Part shown: piece by piece, positions 52,501-55,412 of the stretch
Layout of the letters: each line of letters begins with the position of its first letter
Numbering within the stretch: the stretch's first letter is position 1
Assembly (NCBI RefSeq): GCF_000003815.2
Contig: NW_023365775.1
Span: 62,001 to 126,000 of the forward strand
Length of the DNA stretch: 64,000 nucleotides
Origin: Branchiostoma floridae
Taxonomy: Eukaryota; Chordata; Leptocardii; Amphioxiformes; Branchiostomatidae
Reading direction: 5' to 3'
Position numbers and translations under genes: made by a program
Notes under the pieces: generated by a model
Told to the model about the DNA's origin: nothing
The model's database searches: none
The model's input: the letters and a program-made list of their open reading frames with translations, nothing else

Positions 52501-55412
52501 ACTTTTGAGTGAATAACATTAGCTTGGAACTGATTTCAGCATTGAATGTAGGCGAACCTCTAAGGACTATGGAAAGTTTCAGATTGTCGGAAATGGTGTC
52601 AAAATCAAACAATAATGTTGTTGCGAAATAAATATATCATTATAATTAACAATTTATTGATATCGTAGTCTAAAGAGCACGTACATCATCATCATCGGGT
52701 TATACATCGGGATGGATACAAGACAAATGCCTAACTACAAAAACTATTCAATGTTTTGAGTTATTGTAATTTTATGAATAGGATTCTGTTACCTGTGTGT
52801 CATTCTCACATCGAGGCAAAAACATCATACAGTACATAGTGTCTACTGAGACGTCTGGGTAGCAACTTGTTGGAATGTTGCGTGCGATCCGTGAGAAAAG
52901 ATATAACTCCTGAGAGTCTAACACCTGCTCGAAGGACCGATGGCCAAAGGCGTTGGGGAAAGATGTCGTATCATACCCGCAAGCGGCATACAAATGATCA
53001 TACAAACTATCATCATAATAACGTGGAAAGGGTTGACATGAATCTGTAGTAAAATGGAAATAATGAACGTTAGCACGTAGATTTAATCTCCTTGTTGTCA
53101 TTTTAGGTTCACAAATAATTCTATAATTATGAAATGCCTGGCTTGGTCCGTGAGGCAACATAACCCTTATTTACTAACCAAGTGAAGGTTGGTAGGGAAG
53201 TTTGTTGCCTTTCCACGATGCATTGTCAATACTGAACATAACCCTACATCCACCATGCCAATTACCCCGCATTTGTAAAAGGCAGATTGAGTGACAGCTT
53301 ATATGCATACCAATGTCCTTGTCACAGGTGTCTCCCCCATACCCATCATCACAGTCACAAATAGAGTCATGTTCACCGTCTCTGCAGGTCCCATTGACGC
53401 ACGGGTCGTAACGCTGACAAGAACCCTGAGTGTCTGCCAAAATTGTTTGGAAAATGAAGCCCTTTTTAAGAACCAAATTTAAATTGTCACTTATAATTAT
53501 ACCAAAAATACTGTTAAGAACTGTAAGAAACTTAAATCAAATACAGTCTTACCAGCCTATAGAGACCACTCAAGGGACTAGAGAAATGTGGCAACTATAG
53601 ACTGGTGGCCACTATAGAGAAAACGTTGATCATTTGACCACGAACAATAAGTTTTACATGATTTCAGTACCTTCTAATCTTTCTCACCAAGTAACACTAA
53701 CTGCGAATTTAACTCACCCTCCAAAAGTTAAATCGACCAAAAATGATTGATATTGTAATAATGAATGTTGCTAAACTCGCCGAAAAAGACTTGCACTCTA
53801 ACGTTCAAGGAATGCCTTTCACCAAAATGAAATTAGGAACCCCAAATCCTCATAAACTTTGCATTTAAACCAAGCGCAGTATGACAAACGGCCGCCGTAT
53901 GGTCGCAATAGGCAGTATCTCTGTATCTACACTGCCAGAAATCGTGTGGCCGTGGCCGCGTTGGCAGGTGGCCGCTACGGACTATTTCTAAATGCTTAAG
54001 TTAATGGGAAAAATCCATGGGATCGGCAAAAGGTGACCGCAATGGCCAGGTGGTCGCTACGCAAATGTGTCCGCTAATACAGGTTTGACTATAATATGTT
54101 TGTATTAATTACTTTTTCTAGCCGAAGATGATTGGTGCATCGGATACACAGTAACAATGTACAGACCCCGCTTTCAACGTCAAAGAACATATGAATGTAA
54201 ACTATACTTTCATGACATTAGGAATGCGAATATCAACTTATCAGAAAATGTACAGGCAGACTCTTTATATAAATCCAACAGCTTTTGAAACTTTGAAACC
54301 TACTGCTGCAGCCAAGAAGTTCGACCCTCATGCTGATAGCTTGATGCCAGCTCAGGGGCAGGAACTGAACATATCGGGTTCTGATGGACCGGTCAAGCAT
54401 GTTGGTCACAGGGGTGTTCCTGTCAACGCTGCCTGGAAAGACCTGTAAGGACAACGTATCATTGGATTGAGCGTATGTATACAATCGGATTTATATTTTC
54501 TGATTCCACCACCAAAGATACAACAAACTTCGAAGTCGTAGCTTCGACATTCCATCAAAGACAAACGGTTTTAATAATCAGTCTGTCTAACTAATGTCAG
54601 AACATTAATTGTAGATTACATGCACCAGTGTTACATAAGGTTTTTCTTTAAATAGAGGTAAAACGGAGGGCTTGTATTCTTCTCTACTACATTGCATGGT
54701 GATAAAAAGGCAGATGGAAACAATCAGTAGAGACTACAATATATTTTAATATAGGTTACGACAGGTGGGCTTGGGACAATTTAAATGAAAATTTGAATAA
54801 TAGTATACTCTCCAGCCACAATCGCTTGTCTTTGGATTCGGTTTACATGACAGAATTCATCAAACTTAACTGTTCCCTTCGTTTAAAGACTTAACAAGAA
54901 ATATTATAAAATATTAAGTACCCACATGTAAGCCTTGAAATTGCCAATATGTACTCCATCTAGTCCTATATTGTCTGAACTGGAGTATAAAAGATGTCAC
55001 CCACTGGTCGGCACTCTGGTGACCCTGGATAATGGTGCCTGTGACGTACCTTCTTTCTCCTAAATCGATCTAAATGACAACAGTTGATTTGTAAAGGGAA
55101 GCAGATAGAAATGTAGGAACTGCAAAAGAATTAAATTGTGAAGTAAAGTATCAAGACTGATTTGCAATCAGTCTGTCTAGACGTCTCGAGGGAATAAACC
55201 AGCGGTCTAGATATATTGTAGAGCATTTTTCAAAATTCTACATATATCAATGCTTACCTGAAACCTTACGGTTGGGTGGTTTATTGCGGCCGACCAGGCG
55301 CCTGGCCCGTTCAACCGACCGCGGAAAGGCTCGCCGTTAGGACTGTAAGAGTTTGCAGTTATCCTCCCATCGGGTATGAAACCGGACTCCATCCCGAGGG
55401 GACGACGACAGA
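2458..55412 (-). CDS. Multidomain extracellular gene: F5/8C-EGF-Fz-Fz-Fz-X-VWD-C8-TIL-VWC-X, 24 exons, partial at both ends
   Basis: A 24-exon minus-strand gene was assembled by eye from cysteine-rich open segments bounded by AG acceptors and GT donors. Exon phases agree at all 23 junctions, so the exons form one reading frame of about 1,330 codons. Domain order by approximate residue from the first seen exon: discoidin 1-146, EGF 147-187, Frizzled CRDs 188-316, 317-434 and 435-538, module X 539-731, VWD 732-906, C8 907-1008, TIL 1009-1076, VWC-like 1077-1126, second module X 1127-1329. All are extracellular modules, so a secreted or matrix protein, or a receptor ectodomain, is inferred. No signal peptide, transmembrane segment or stop codon was found. 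The first exon starts in phase 1, so at least one exon lies further 5', and the frame leaves the last exon in phase 1. The function is unknown. Frizzled CRDs bind Wnt or lipid ligands in other proteins, and VWD-C8-TIL units often mediate disulphide-linked assembly. Confidence 0.85.
2856..3028 (-). CDS. Exon 23: module X copy 2, part C
   Basis: It encodes [20 protein letters not shown], then [14 protein letters not shown]. Phase 2 to 1, acceptor ATGCAG, donor GTGCGT. Paralogue of exon 13, two residues longer. Confidence 0.85.
3159..3334 (-). CDS. Exon 22: module X copy 2, part B
   Basis: It encodes [20 protein letters not shown], then [17 protein letters not shown] and NFFSIQG. Phase 0 to 2, acceptor TTCCAG, donor GTAAAT. 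Paralogue of exon 12. Confidence 0.85.
3432..4498. mobile_element. MITE with ACGGGGG...CCCCCGT termini, TA duplication
   Basis: About 26-bp imperfect inverted termini begin ACGGGGG and continue CCGCCCTGAGATGCCCC at 3434 and, reversed, end at 4496. TA flanks both sides. The 1.06-kb interior has only short open frames. It lies in the intron between module X parts A and B (copy 2). Confidence 0.75.
4660..4805 (-). CDS. Exon 21: module X copy 2, part A
   Basis: It encodes [20 protein letters not shown], then [15 protein letters not shown], nearly the same as exon 11. Phase 1 to 0, acceptor TTACAG, donor GTAAGT. Confidence 0.85.
4806..7786. other. Intron 20: low-complexity sequence and small repeats
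   Basis: Non-coding intron. A 17-bp tandem ATTACGCAATCGTGG-type repeat occurs at about 5,585-5,640, and a 173-bp tandem repeat is listed separately. A 15-base A run lies near 7,525. No exon fits phase 1 here. Confidence 0.5.
6271..6727. repeat. 173-bp tandem repeat, about 2.6 copies
   Basis: Units start near 6274, 6447 and 6620 with ATTTGTACTGATA. They share GGGGTCATG and AGTTCCAAGTCGCAAGCCC, at roughly 80-85% identity by eye. Confidence 0.8.
7787..7937 (-). CDS. Exon 20: VWC-like cysteine-rich exon after TIL
   Basis: It encodes [20 protein letters not shown], then [13 protein letters not shown] and a [10 protein letters not shown] end. In VWD assemblies a short G-x-x-W-x-x-x-x-C segment of this kind directly follows TIL. 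Phase 0 to 1, acceptor CTGTAG, donor GTAAAT. Confidence 0.85.
8271..8473 (-). CDS. Exon 19: TIL (trypsin-inhibitor-like cysteine-rich) domain
   Basis: It encodes [37 protein letters not shown], then CVPEEQCGC, the full TIL cysteine pattern. TIL follows C8 in mucin, VWF and zonadhesin-type proteins, as here. Phase 1 to 0, acceptor AACAG, donor GTGAGC. Confidence 0.92.
9142..9446 (-). CDS. Exon 18: linker with RRKR site and C8 domain
   Basis: It begins [12 protein letters not shown], a basic R-x-K-R furin-type site, then gives a C8 domain: [18 protein letters not shown], then [10 protein letters not shown] and [10 protein letters not shown]. Phase 2 to 1, acceptor TTTCAG, donor GTATGT. Confidence 0.9.
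9447..11133. other. Intron 17 without recognisable features
   Basis: AT-rich non-coding sequence between exons 17 and 18. I see no repeat termini or coding segments. Confidence 0.5.
11134..11282 (-). CDS. Exon 17: VWD domain, C-terminal CGLCGNFNG part
   Basis: It encodes [20 protein letters not shown], then [10 protein letters not shown]. The CGLC motif resembles the vicinal-cysteine motif used in von Willebrand factor and mucin assembly; that role is inferred here. Phase 0 to 2, acceptor TTGCAG, donor GTATGT. Confidence 0.92.
11514..11651 (-). CDS. Exon 16: VWD domain, middle
   Basis: It encodes [19 protein letters not shown] and [11 protein letters not shown], the central beta-strand region of VWD. 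Exactly 46 codons, phase 0-0, acceptor ACCAAG, donor GTATGA. A piggyBac-like MITE sits 70 bp upstream in the intron. Confidence 0.88.
11722..12665. mobile_element. piggyBac-like MITE, family 1, copy 1 (complete)
   Basis: TTAA-flanked element with inverted termini CCCTCAAACCACCGTA. The subterminal repeat GGGGTCAAAACTGACCCC occurs on both sides. TTAA target plus CCC ends is the piggyBac signature. The interior carries GTTGCCATGGCAAC at 12,263 and one TGACGTCA. Confidence 0.85.
12974..13212 (-). CDS. Exon 15: von Willebrand D domain, first part
   Basis: It encodes [20 protein letters not shown], then [11 protein letters not shown]. The GDPHY and FDG-x-x-YEFQG motifs are diagnostic of VWD. Phase 1 to 0, acceptor TTACAG, donor GTGAGT. 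Confidence 0.92.
14166..14304. repeat. Long hairpin inverted repeat
   Basis: Arms beginning GTTACCCCATGG and ending CCATGGGGTAAC fold over about 60 bp each, through GTATTTCACCAGGCC and GGCCTGGTGATATAC. It adjoins a second inverted-repeat element. Confidence 0.7.
14306..14807. mobile_element. 500-bp MITE with TTAGCCCATGGC termini
   Basis: Inverted termini TTAGCCCATGGCATACTTCC (left) and its counterpart ending GCCATGGGCTAA (right). The interior contains two copies of a TGATATCACCACAG motif. The target duplication is not clear. Confidence 0.6.
14990..15873. mobile_element. piggyBac-like MITE, family 1, copy 2 (left end lost)
   Basis: The right end keeps TACGGTTGTTTGAGGGTTAA at 15,854-15,873. 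The left end starts inside the subterminal region (AAAACTGACCCC). The interior aligns with copies at 11.7 and 63.1 kb and carries GTTGCTATGGTAAC at 15,357. Confidence 0.75.
16069..16167 (-). CDS. Exon 14: module X copy 1, part D
   Basis: It encodes [16 protein letters not shown] and a short cysteine-containing tail. Phase 1-1, acceptor ATTCAG, donor GTGTGT. It joins the VWD exon through Asp (G|AC). Confidence 0.82.
16740..16906 (-). CDS. Exon 13: module X copy 1, part C
   Basis: It encodes [20 protein letters not shown], then [15 protein letters not shown] and NFND. Phase 2 to 1, acceptor CTGCAG, donor GTGCGC; the same donor is used in the paralogous exon 23. Confidence 0.85.
17035..18377. 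mobile_element. Foldback element with about 470-bp inverted arms
   Basis: Left arm 17,035-17,500 and right arm 17,894-18,377 are near-complementary, from TGCATTGGCATA to GAAGTGTTACGT, around a loop of about 390 bp. The right end reaches the donor hexamer of exon 12. No transposase is visible. Confidence 0.85.
18384..18556 (-). CDS. Exon 12: module X copy 1, part B
   Basis: It encodes [20 protein letters not shown], then [17 protein letters not shown] and NYFSIRGN. Phase 0 to 2, acceptor TTTCAG, donor GTAACA. The preceding intron is 19.5 kb. A foldback element ends within the donor hexamer. It is a paralogue of exon 22. Confidence 0.85.
21199..21482. repeat. Direct duplication of 120-155 bp
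   Basis: Two copies share GGCGGGCTTCG, GGCGGGAACACTGCTATATA and CATGAGGCCCCGCTTATGAA, and end in GATTGGCTAGG. The second copy has about 35 extra bases. Confidence 0.75.
21640..21975 (+). repeat. LINE-tail-like dispersed repeat
   Basis: It shares GGTACAGGGGG, TTTCAGGTCATT and GATTTGACAGGAGAAAGAAA with the segment after the third LINE (37.1-37.5 kb). It is probably a 5'-truncated copy of that 3' UTR. It ends in a GAAA run and a short A/T tail. Confidence 0.6.
22836..23478. repeat. 46-bp minisatellite, 14 units
   Basis: Head-to-tail units start GTACAGG(C/G/A)TAAGGG and contain CAGAATGTCAA, then an A/T stretch. Units have no unique spacers. Units 7-8 and 10-11 repeat as pairs, a higher-order pattern. 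Confidence 0.92.
23479..24137. repeat. Degenerate ATGGACTTTTCC-type repeats up to the gap
   Basis: Roughly 40-50-bp spaced variants of AAAATGGACTTTTCC recur across this stretch. The segment opens with ACTAGAAAGGCCGACATTTG, also found near 19,853. No coding sequence. Confidence 0.55.
24138..24237. other. Assembly gap (100 N)
   Basis: Exactly 100 N, the conventional placeholder, so the true length is unknown. The 5' part of the adjacent LINE may be missing here. Confidence 0.99.
24345..27470 (+). CDS. LINE-1st: APE endonuclease (partial) + reverse transcriptase polyprotein
   Basis: An uninterrupted 1,041-codon ORF from a non-LTR retrotransposon, which copies its RNA into DNA at a nicked target. 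Residues about 28-150 are the C-terminal half of an exonuclease/endonuclease/phosphatase domain (GDLNSRTG, then DYVIS and LPDHS). The reverse transcriptase follows, with FIDFQKAFD near 550, [13 protein letters not shown], and catalytic YADD near 650. A C-terminal CTMC...H...C knuckle starts near 965. The N-terminal endonuclease half is absent: a stop lies just upstream of the ATG, and the assembly gap is 107 bp away, so 5' truncation or missing assembly are both possible. The tail is (ATTC)n. The C-terminal knuckle suggests a CR1/L2/I-type group, but the clade is not settled. It is antisense to the host gene. Confidence 0.93.
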   Translation: MSLLVMQICHLLCQMYALEDVDNIIICGDLNSRTGELDDCIIDVDGIPPREILDTSVNNHGASLIEFLKDSKMCMLNGRFSPTNNNFTSVSPKGKAAVDYVISPHDCLDNFSEFNVFSPTHLVEKCGTSCMELIGDRCRLPDHSVLLVTFYVESQSVDNVSPQSVKSLRKRRIVTENFLSSEISRRALLGLIDSLQVVQKTQQSIDVWYNSLCEVIYSDCDANQTGTNANTPRSRRLHSPGKPFWNAELDELWVQMRDAEREYVRYKGNRRCKAALRDVFKCKQYAFDKKLRVYKRKYQRGQAMELEVLKTNNPQRFWNEVNKLGPKRSAKIPMKVSDETGNLMEEVDKVLEKWEKDFSNLFAGNDGVGKFDDEFLQEICALKLRLENEMNEISYNPNEFLNAPITLDEIKAAVENAKTGKAIGADEISNEILKAPDMLNTLHILVQTCFESGLIPSVWYKSIIKPIPKSSKKDPTVPLNYRGISLMSTVYKLYSCVLNNRLTQYLESSNLLVDEQNGFRRARACIDHIFTVCTVSRARMEQGKATFACFIDFQKAFDWINRDLLAYRLIQNGIDGKFYKAIMTLYKNPVACVEVNEYQTKWFPTPYGVKQGDVLSPTLFAMYVNDLAQKVKESGLGVRLDEMTLSLLLYADDIIILAENENELQEMLNIVAEWCSKWRLMINQGKTQIMHFRKKGARRTSYEFYFGETKIDLVSSYKYLGLHLDEHMSFTSAASVLADSAGRALGGILGKVKALRELGYHAYTQLYESCFCPILDYAAGVWGCKKYDKCSVVQNRAIRCFLGVHKFAPVLAITGDMGWMPCEIRGKGAVISLWNRLINMPNDRLTKKVFMWDLQNHGPWSKDVQRIFVSVEQEHIFLNNLRANTKQIKEKLFDMYQEDWASDIWLKPKLRTYRLFKDAYCTEHYVTMNLSKSKRSLCAQFRAGILPLYIETGRYQAIPEENRICTMCSLGEVESETHFLFYCPFYDDLRESIFCKMFDKCPKVIWERDEFRMKWLFEEGVSEISNFIRKAWNKRKRQLYT
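27471..27952 (+). mobile_element. 3' UTR of the first LINE with internal duplication and (ATTC)n tail
   Basis: Two imperfect copies of a roughly 150-bp unit (TTTTCCTTATTTTCTGTATA / TTTTCCTTATGTTCTGTATA, each continuing to ATGATTTGATA and CTGGTCTGTTAT) precede ACGCATGACACGTTAATAAA and an ATTC run of about 9 copies. Positions 27,735-27,952 are repeated exactly at 31,175. Confidence 0.85.
27953..31174 (-). mobile_element. Second LINE, 5'-truncated, inserted in the first LINE's tail
   Basis: A 3.2-kb antisense insertion with its own 3' UTR (27,953-28,180, AATAAA signal reading on the minus strand at 27,963-27,968). It is flanked by 218-bp direct repeats of the first LINE's 3' UTR (27,735-27,952 and 31,175-31,392). 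The 5' end is cut within the endonuclease domain, as expected for incomplete target-primed reverse transcription. Confidence 0.9.
28181..31162 (-). CDS. LINE-2nd: partial endonuclease + reverse transcriptase
   Basis: A 993-codon ORF, still open at the truncated 5' junction. The N-terminus is the last third of an APE endonuclease ([13 protein letters not shown], then SDHKPV). The reverse transcriptase has [22 protein letters not shown] and an ALADD catalytic box near residue 561, with alanine-leucine where Y/F-A is usual. Near the end, [19 protein letters not shown] is a C-C-H-C knuckle. The ORF has no visible stop or frameshift, so the insertion is probably young. It lies in the same direction as the host gene. 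Confidence 0.92.
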   Translation of the reverse strand: MAEILSELEMTSLNLSHICTGPVETFETKNTKNKSTIDHIIVPGEIVAEVISCKVMEDEVLNMSDHKPVIAILKNKPKEWKESNPTVKLDWERAGDRLLVNTYKENVKRKLEGMETLTQRSTVAIEKELAVLTRVLRSTAAEVIPAKKIRKHQRPYWSQTLADKHKEEIDLWLQWKEAGKPREKDNHLYKKYKESKARFRTELRRAKLLQEAQENEELAKLAETDDKTFWKKIRCRKRKIDRPQAVRLGDQFLTDPKEVREAWASHFETLGNEQEEESKWFDESHQKVITAEVTEMEKESHNNLEGILEEPFLLTEIMAVCRQLKNGKAGGNDGLTYEHIKYGGEALWARMTLLFNMMRELEYIPEEFKKGIRIPLLKQGKADKTDLDSHRGITLLNVMAKIWEKVLHNRWRPWLLARGIPHELQSGGQIGCCNITTAYTVQETLNHYKERNSAVYGCFLDTKKAYDTVWTQGMLYKVYREGVNGKLWRILKQMHTGNTYCVLLNGEMSREFRTSRGVNQGGVLSLTCYLLATNDIHAELQALGGGVCIGETYCGSPALADDISLPASTRMGLEKLIGAMHDYGRKWRFQYAPEKSKCVVFGKRVKEHPTATVLTSDWKMGASTIPEVNVVTHVGVQHSTDLRSSEAIEKACKKGKGKISAILATGSEGHTPNPIITKRLYDTIVIPSMMHGCELWYPTNTDLLKLERVHRAGVKQMQGMHFQTETNASLGSLGMLTLKAMMDKRKLYFFGRLTQLPSTILAKKIFTYRLYSYVLRRKCQTATGFVRDCFVIAEEYGLQQYLEIYWLTRDFPSIMEWKRVVTTAVNHKEEERWKARVAERQTCPRFYKIHHTTLQPNKLWTLARKKPEHRVNLQNLIHLSTAPVNQGNRLCPTCDRMTQDIVGHLVAECSTFNNSRTDIANEITDKLGVNVAVRIFQQNDERLVEIVLGAEIVEEEVGTEQWEGFILEVARIIKPLATMALKHTIWKDSRLEV
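31175..31450 (+). repeat. Right copy of the duplicated LINE tail plus long (ATTC)n
   Basis: Positions 31,175-31,392 match 27,735-27,952 without a difference I can find. The ATTC run then extends to 31,450, about 22 copies. This is the original 3' end of the first LINE. Confidence 0.92.
31451..31960. other. Intronic sequence without features
   Basis: AT-rich non-coding stretch between the LINE tail and the integrase fragment. I see nothing in it. Confidence 0.45.
31990..32633 (-). pseudogene. Decayed integrase-type ORF, C-terminal part (KRBA2/SCAND3-like)
   Basis: Read on the minus strand across at least two frames, the segment shows [13 protein letters not shown], then [20 protein letters not shown], and a cysteine-rich end ([18 protein letters not shown]). 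This matches the C-terminal region I associate with integrase-carrying transposon proteins domesticated as KRBA2 and SCAND3-like genes. Frameshifts separate the pieces and no integrase core is present, so it is a dead fragment. A C/G-rich stretch near 32,025-32,045 interrupts the end. Confidence 0.65.
32700..32945. repeat. Palindrome-rich CGATTC/GAATCG and CCTAGG repeats
   Basis: Recurring GATCGG, CCTAGTAGAATCG, CGATTC and CCTAGGAGAGA words in both orientations over about 245 bp. Non-coding, origin unknown. Confidence 0.6.
32958..32998. repeat. Perfect 19-bp hairpin with 3-nt loop
   Basis: TCCTGTGACATATACATGT, loop ACA, then the exact reverse complement. It lies about 200 bp upstream of the third LINE's ORF. 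Confidence 0.9.
33200..36390 (+). pseudogene. LINE-3rd: endonuclease-reverse transcriptase, broken by a 2-bp frameshift
   Basis: Two ORFs (33,200-35,356 and 35,344-36,390) form one non-LTR polyprotein of about 1,060 codons. The first holds a complete-looking APE endonuclease ([32 protein letters not shown]), then the reverse transcriptase up to [11 protein letters not shown] and GVKQGC. The second continues at ILAPTIFD, with LQYADDC near its residue 60 and a C-terminal RWTGHCVRM...[11 protein letters not shown] segment. The break, at about 35,346-35,356, looks like a duplicated two-base AT/TA in the codons after GVKQGC. The segment types suggest an RTE-like or related APE clade. It is otherwise well preserved, so inactivation is recent or an assembly error. 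Confidence 0.92.
36391..37520 (+). mobile_element. Probable 3' region of the third LINE with about 190-bp repeats
   Basis: After the ORF come two repeat units sharing ACAAAATTAAGC, CTATATGGGCAAAT and GGTACAGGGG, then GATTTGACAAGAGAAAGAAAG and a (TA)n run at 37,487-37,517. Similar tails occur near 20.9 and 21.7 kb. That this belongs to the LINE is inferred. A separate MITE interrupts the first unit. Confidence 0.55.
36526..37021. mobile_element. 490-bp MITE with 31-bp perfect termini and TTA duplication
   Basis: GGCCACAGCAAGTAAATTTT and following bases to ATGACAT (36,529-36,559) return as an exact reverse complement at 36,988-37,018. TTA occurs on both flanks. It has no coding capacity. Confidence 0.88.
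38045..38184 (-). CDS. Exon 11: module X copy 1, part A
   Basis: It encodes [32 protein letters not shown] and a WESLKIRR end. Phase 1 to 0, acceptor TTACAG, donor GTGAGT. It is strongly similar to exon 21. I do not recognise a named family. Confidence 0.85.
38836..38951 (-). CDS. Exon 10: Frizzled CRD 3, second half
   Basis: It encodes [14 protein letters not shown], then [13 protein letters not shown]. Phase 2 to 1, acceptor CTTTTAG, donor GTAAGC. It completes CRD 3 and joins the first module X through a Gly codon. Confidence 0.85.
39558..39753 (-). CDS. Exon 9: Frizzled CRD 3, first half (divergent)
   Basis: It encodes [15 protein letters not shown], then [14 protein letters not shown] and PPCASREI. 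The cysteine layout is that of a Frizzled CRD, but the FPN-x-GH block is replaced by unrelated residues. Phase 1 to 2, acceptor TCTACAG, donor GTAAGC. Confidence 0.82.
40031..42238. mobile_element. 2.2-kb inverted-repeat element with 155-bp subrepeats and a nested element
   Basis: Termini AGGAGC(A/G)CTCCCGGTGT oppose each other at 40,033 and 42,236, flanked by TA. The interior has about three 155-bp units in one orientation (40,190-40,640) and three in the other (40,650-40,910 and 41,935-42,140). A second element (40,930-41,926) with CCTCCATGAAA termini lies inside it. No transposase is visible. It lies in intron 8. Confidence 0.75.
42570..43150. mobile_element. TTAA-MITE family 2 remnant next to exon 8
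   Basis: It aligns by eye with 51,115-51,740: GTTGCCATGGCAAC, then AACAATGTATTTTTCAC, CAAAATGGCGGACC and TACCTG(T/G)ACTTGTTGTTAC-like blocks in the same order. Its ends are not recognisable. Confidence 0.65.
43160..43274 (-). CDS. Exon 8: Frizzled CRD 2, second half
   Basis: It encodes [13 protein letters not shown], then LPFSCDVFP and a last Cys. Phase 0 to 1, acceptor TGACAG, donor GTAGGA. It is the paralogue of exon 6, and the intron just 3' of it holds the same MITE family. Confidence 0.88.
43726..44158. mobile_element. hAT-like MITE with 8-bp target duplication
   Basis: A 417-bp element (43,734-44,150) starts TAGGGTTGTGTATAGGTACA and ends with the reverse of TAGGGGTGGGTACCGGTACA. It is flanked by GTAGGAAG on both sides. 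Eight-base duplications and TAGGG ends fit the hAT superfamily. Confidence 0.88.
44495..45150. mobile_element. TTAA-MITE family 2, copy (right end unclear)
   Basis: It starts TTAACCCTATCCAGACCGG followed by a G run, as at 51,018. The interior has TTCCAAAA(C/T) and AAGATGG blocks of the family. I could not find its right terminus. Confidence 0.55.
45151..46716. other. Intron 7 remainder with a dispersed repeat
   Basis: No exon recognised. The segment 46,140-46,270 (GGCCAGGTGATC, GGTCATAATGGCCAGGTG, GCAGGTTCGACTGTA) resembles 53,940-54,090, suggesting a shared non-autonomous DNA transposon. Confidence 0.5.
46717..46955 (-). CDS. Exon 7: Frizzled CRD 2, first half
   Basis: It encodes [13 protein letters not shown], then [16 protein letters not shown] and LFLPKC, closely matching CRD 1 in order and exon format (phase 1 to 0). 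Acceptor TTCCAG, donor GTGAGC. CRD 1 and CRD 2 look like recent tandem duplicates. Confidence 0.88.
47806..48677. mobile_element. TTAA-MITE family 2, complete copy
   Basis: TTAA on both sides, with termini CCCTATCCAGACTGGGC (left) and CCAGTCTGGAT (right, shortened). The interior has four TGACGTCA palindromes and GTTGCCATGGCAAG at 48,501. Confidence 0.8.
48678..50540. other. Intron 6, no recognised gene
   Basis: AT-rich sequence with simple ATTCAAAT-type repetition near 49.4-49.5 kb and a GTTGTTGAAG run near 49.8 kb. I see no exon. Confidence 0.45.
50541..50808 (-). mobile_element. tRNA-derived SINE
   Basis: The 5' head (minus strand) is tRNA-like, with an A-box-like TGGCACGATCGGC and a perfect B box GGTTCGAATCC (50,745-50,755). 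It continues into CCTTGGGAAAGGCACTTT and a GC-rich body ending in a T run. The body is typical of deuterostome tRNA-SINEs, including those of amphioxus. RNA polymerase III would transcribe an active copy. Confidence 0.82.
51018..51891. mobile_element. TTAA-MITE family 2, copy beside exon 6
   Basis: It starts TTAACCCTATTCAGACGG with an 18-base G run and GCTTTTGAGGCC. The reverse GGCCTCAAAAGC closes it at 51,880-51,891, but the outermost right end is lost. It contains GTTGCCATGGCAAC at 51,151 and four TGACGTCA sites. Confidence 0.75.
51908..52043 (-). CDS. Exon 6: Frizzled CRD 1, second half
   Basis: It encodes [22 protein letters not shown] and a final Cys, the second half of a Frizzled CRD (CR-x-VC, the C before FP, the last C). 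Acceptor GTTGCAG, donor GTGAGT, phase 0 to 1. A MITE ends about 17 bp into the following intron. Confidence 0.88.
52120..52225. repeat. (GAGA)/(GATA) simple repeat
   Basis: GAGAGAGAGAGAT, then several TAGATAGATAGG variants and a short (TA)n. Low-complexity intronic sequence. Confidence 0.8.
52793..53043 (-). CDS. Exon 5: Frizzled CRD 1, first half
   Basis: It contains [10 protein letters not shown] (the conserved FPN-x-GH block of Frizzled CRDs), then a Cys-Tyr-Pro turn and MFLPRC. Acceptor TACTACAG, donor GTAACA, phase 1 to 0. The first codon is completed by the last base of the EGF exon to give Asp. Confidence 0.88.
53311..53433 (-). CDS. Exon 4: EGF-like domain
   Basis: A symmetric 123-nt phase 1-1 exon, the usual format for shuffled EGF modules. 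It has six cysteines in EGF spacing (C-x6-C-x4-C-x8-C-x1-C-x8-C) and a GYGGDTC end. Acceptor TTGGCAG, donor GTATGC. A calcium-binding signature is not evident. Confidence 0.9.
53560..54100. repeat. Dispersed non-autonomous DNA repeat in intron 3
   Basis: The left part matches 20,410-20,530 (GAGAAATGTGGC, CACTATAGAGAAAA, ACATGATTTCAGTAC). The right part resembles 46,140-46,270. Opposing GGTGGCCACTATAG and GGTGGTCGCTAC motifs hint at inverted termini. Confidence 0.5.
54304..54442 (-). CDS. Exon 3: F5/8 type C domain, C-terminal part
   Basis: It encodes [16 protein letters not shown], then [20 protein letters not shown] and the closing Gly-Cys. This is the classical end of a discoidin domain, whose terminal Cys pairs with the one in exon 1. 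Acceptor TTACAG, donor GTAGGT, phase 0 to 1. Confidence 0.88.
54926..55069 (-). CDS. Exon 2: F5/8 type C domain, middle
   Basis: A 48-codon phase 0-0 exon encoding [16 protein letters not shown] followed by QWVTSF, the standard centre of a discoidin domain. The acceptor is CATTTAG. The 3' end is less certain: I chose donor GTGGGT because it keeps phase 0 into exon 3. The last 15 or so residues fit the family poorly. Confidence 0.75.
55258..55412 (-). CDS. Exon 1 seen: F5/8 type C domain, N-terminal part
   Basis: It encodes the family's opening pattern: Cys, then [15 protein letters not shown], and [10 protein letters not shown]. The acceptor is TTTTTAG and the donor GTAAGC; phase 1 in, 0 out. 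It ends in RFQ, which continues as IDLG in the next exon, matching the usual WLQVDLG core. Confidence 0.85.
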
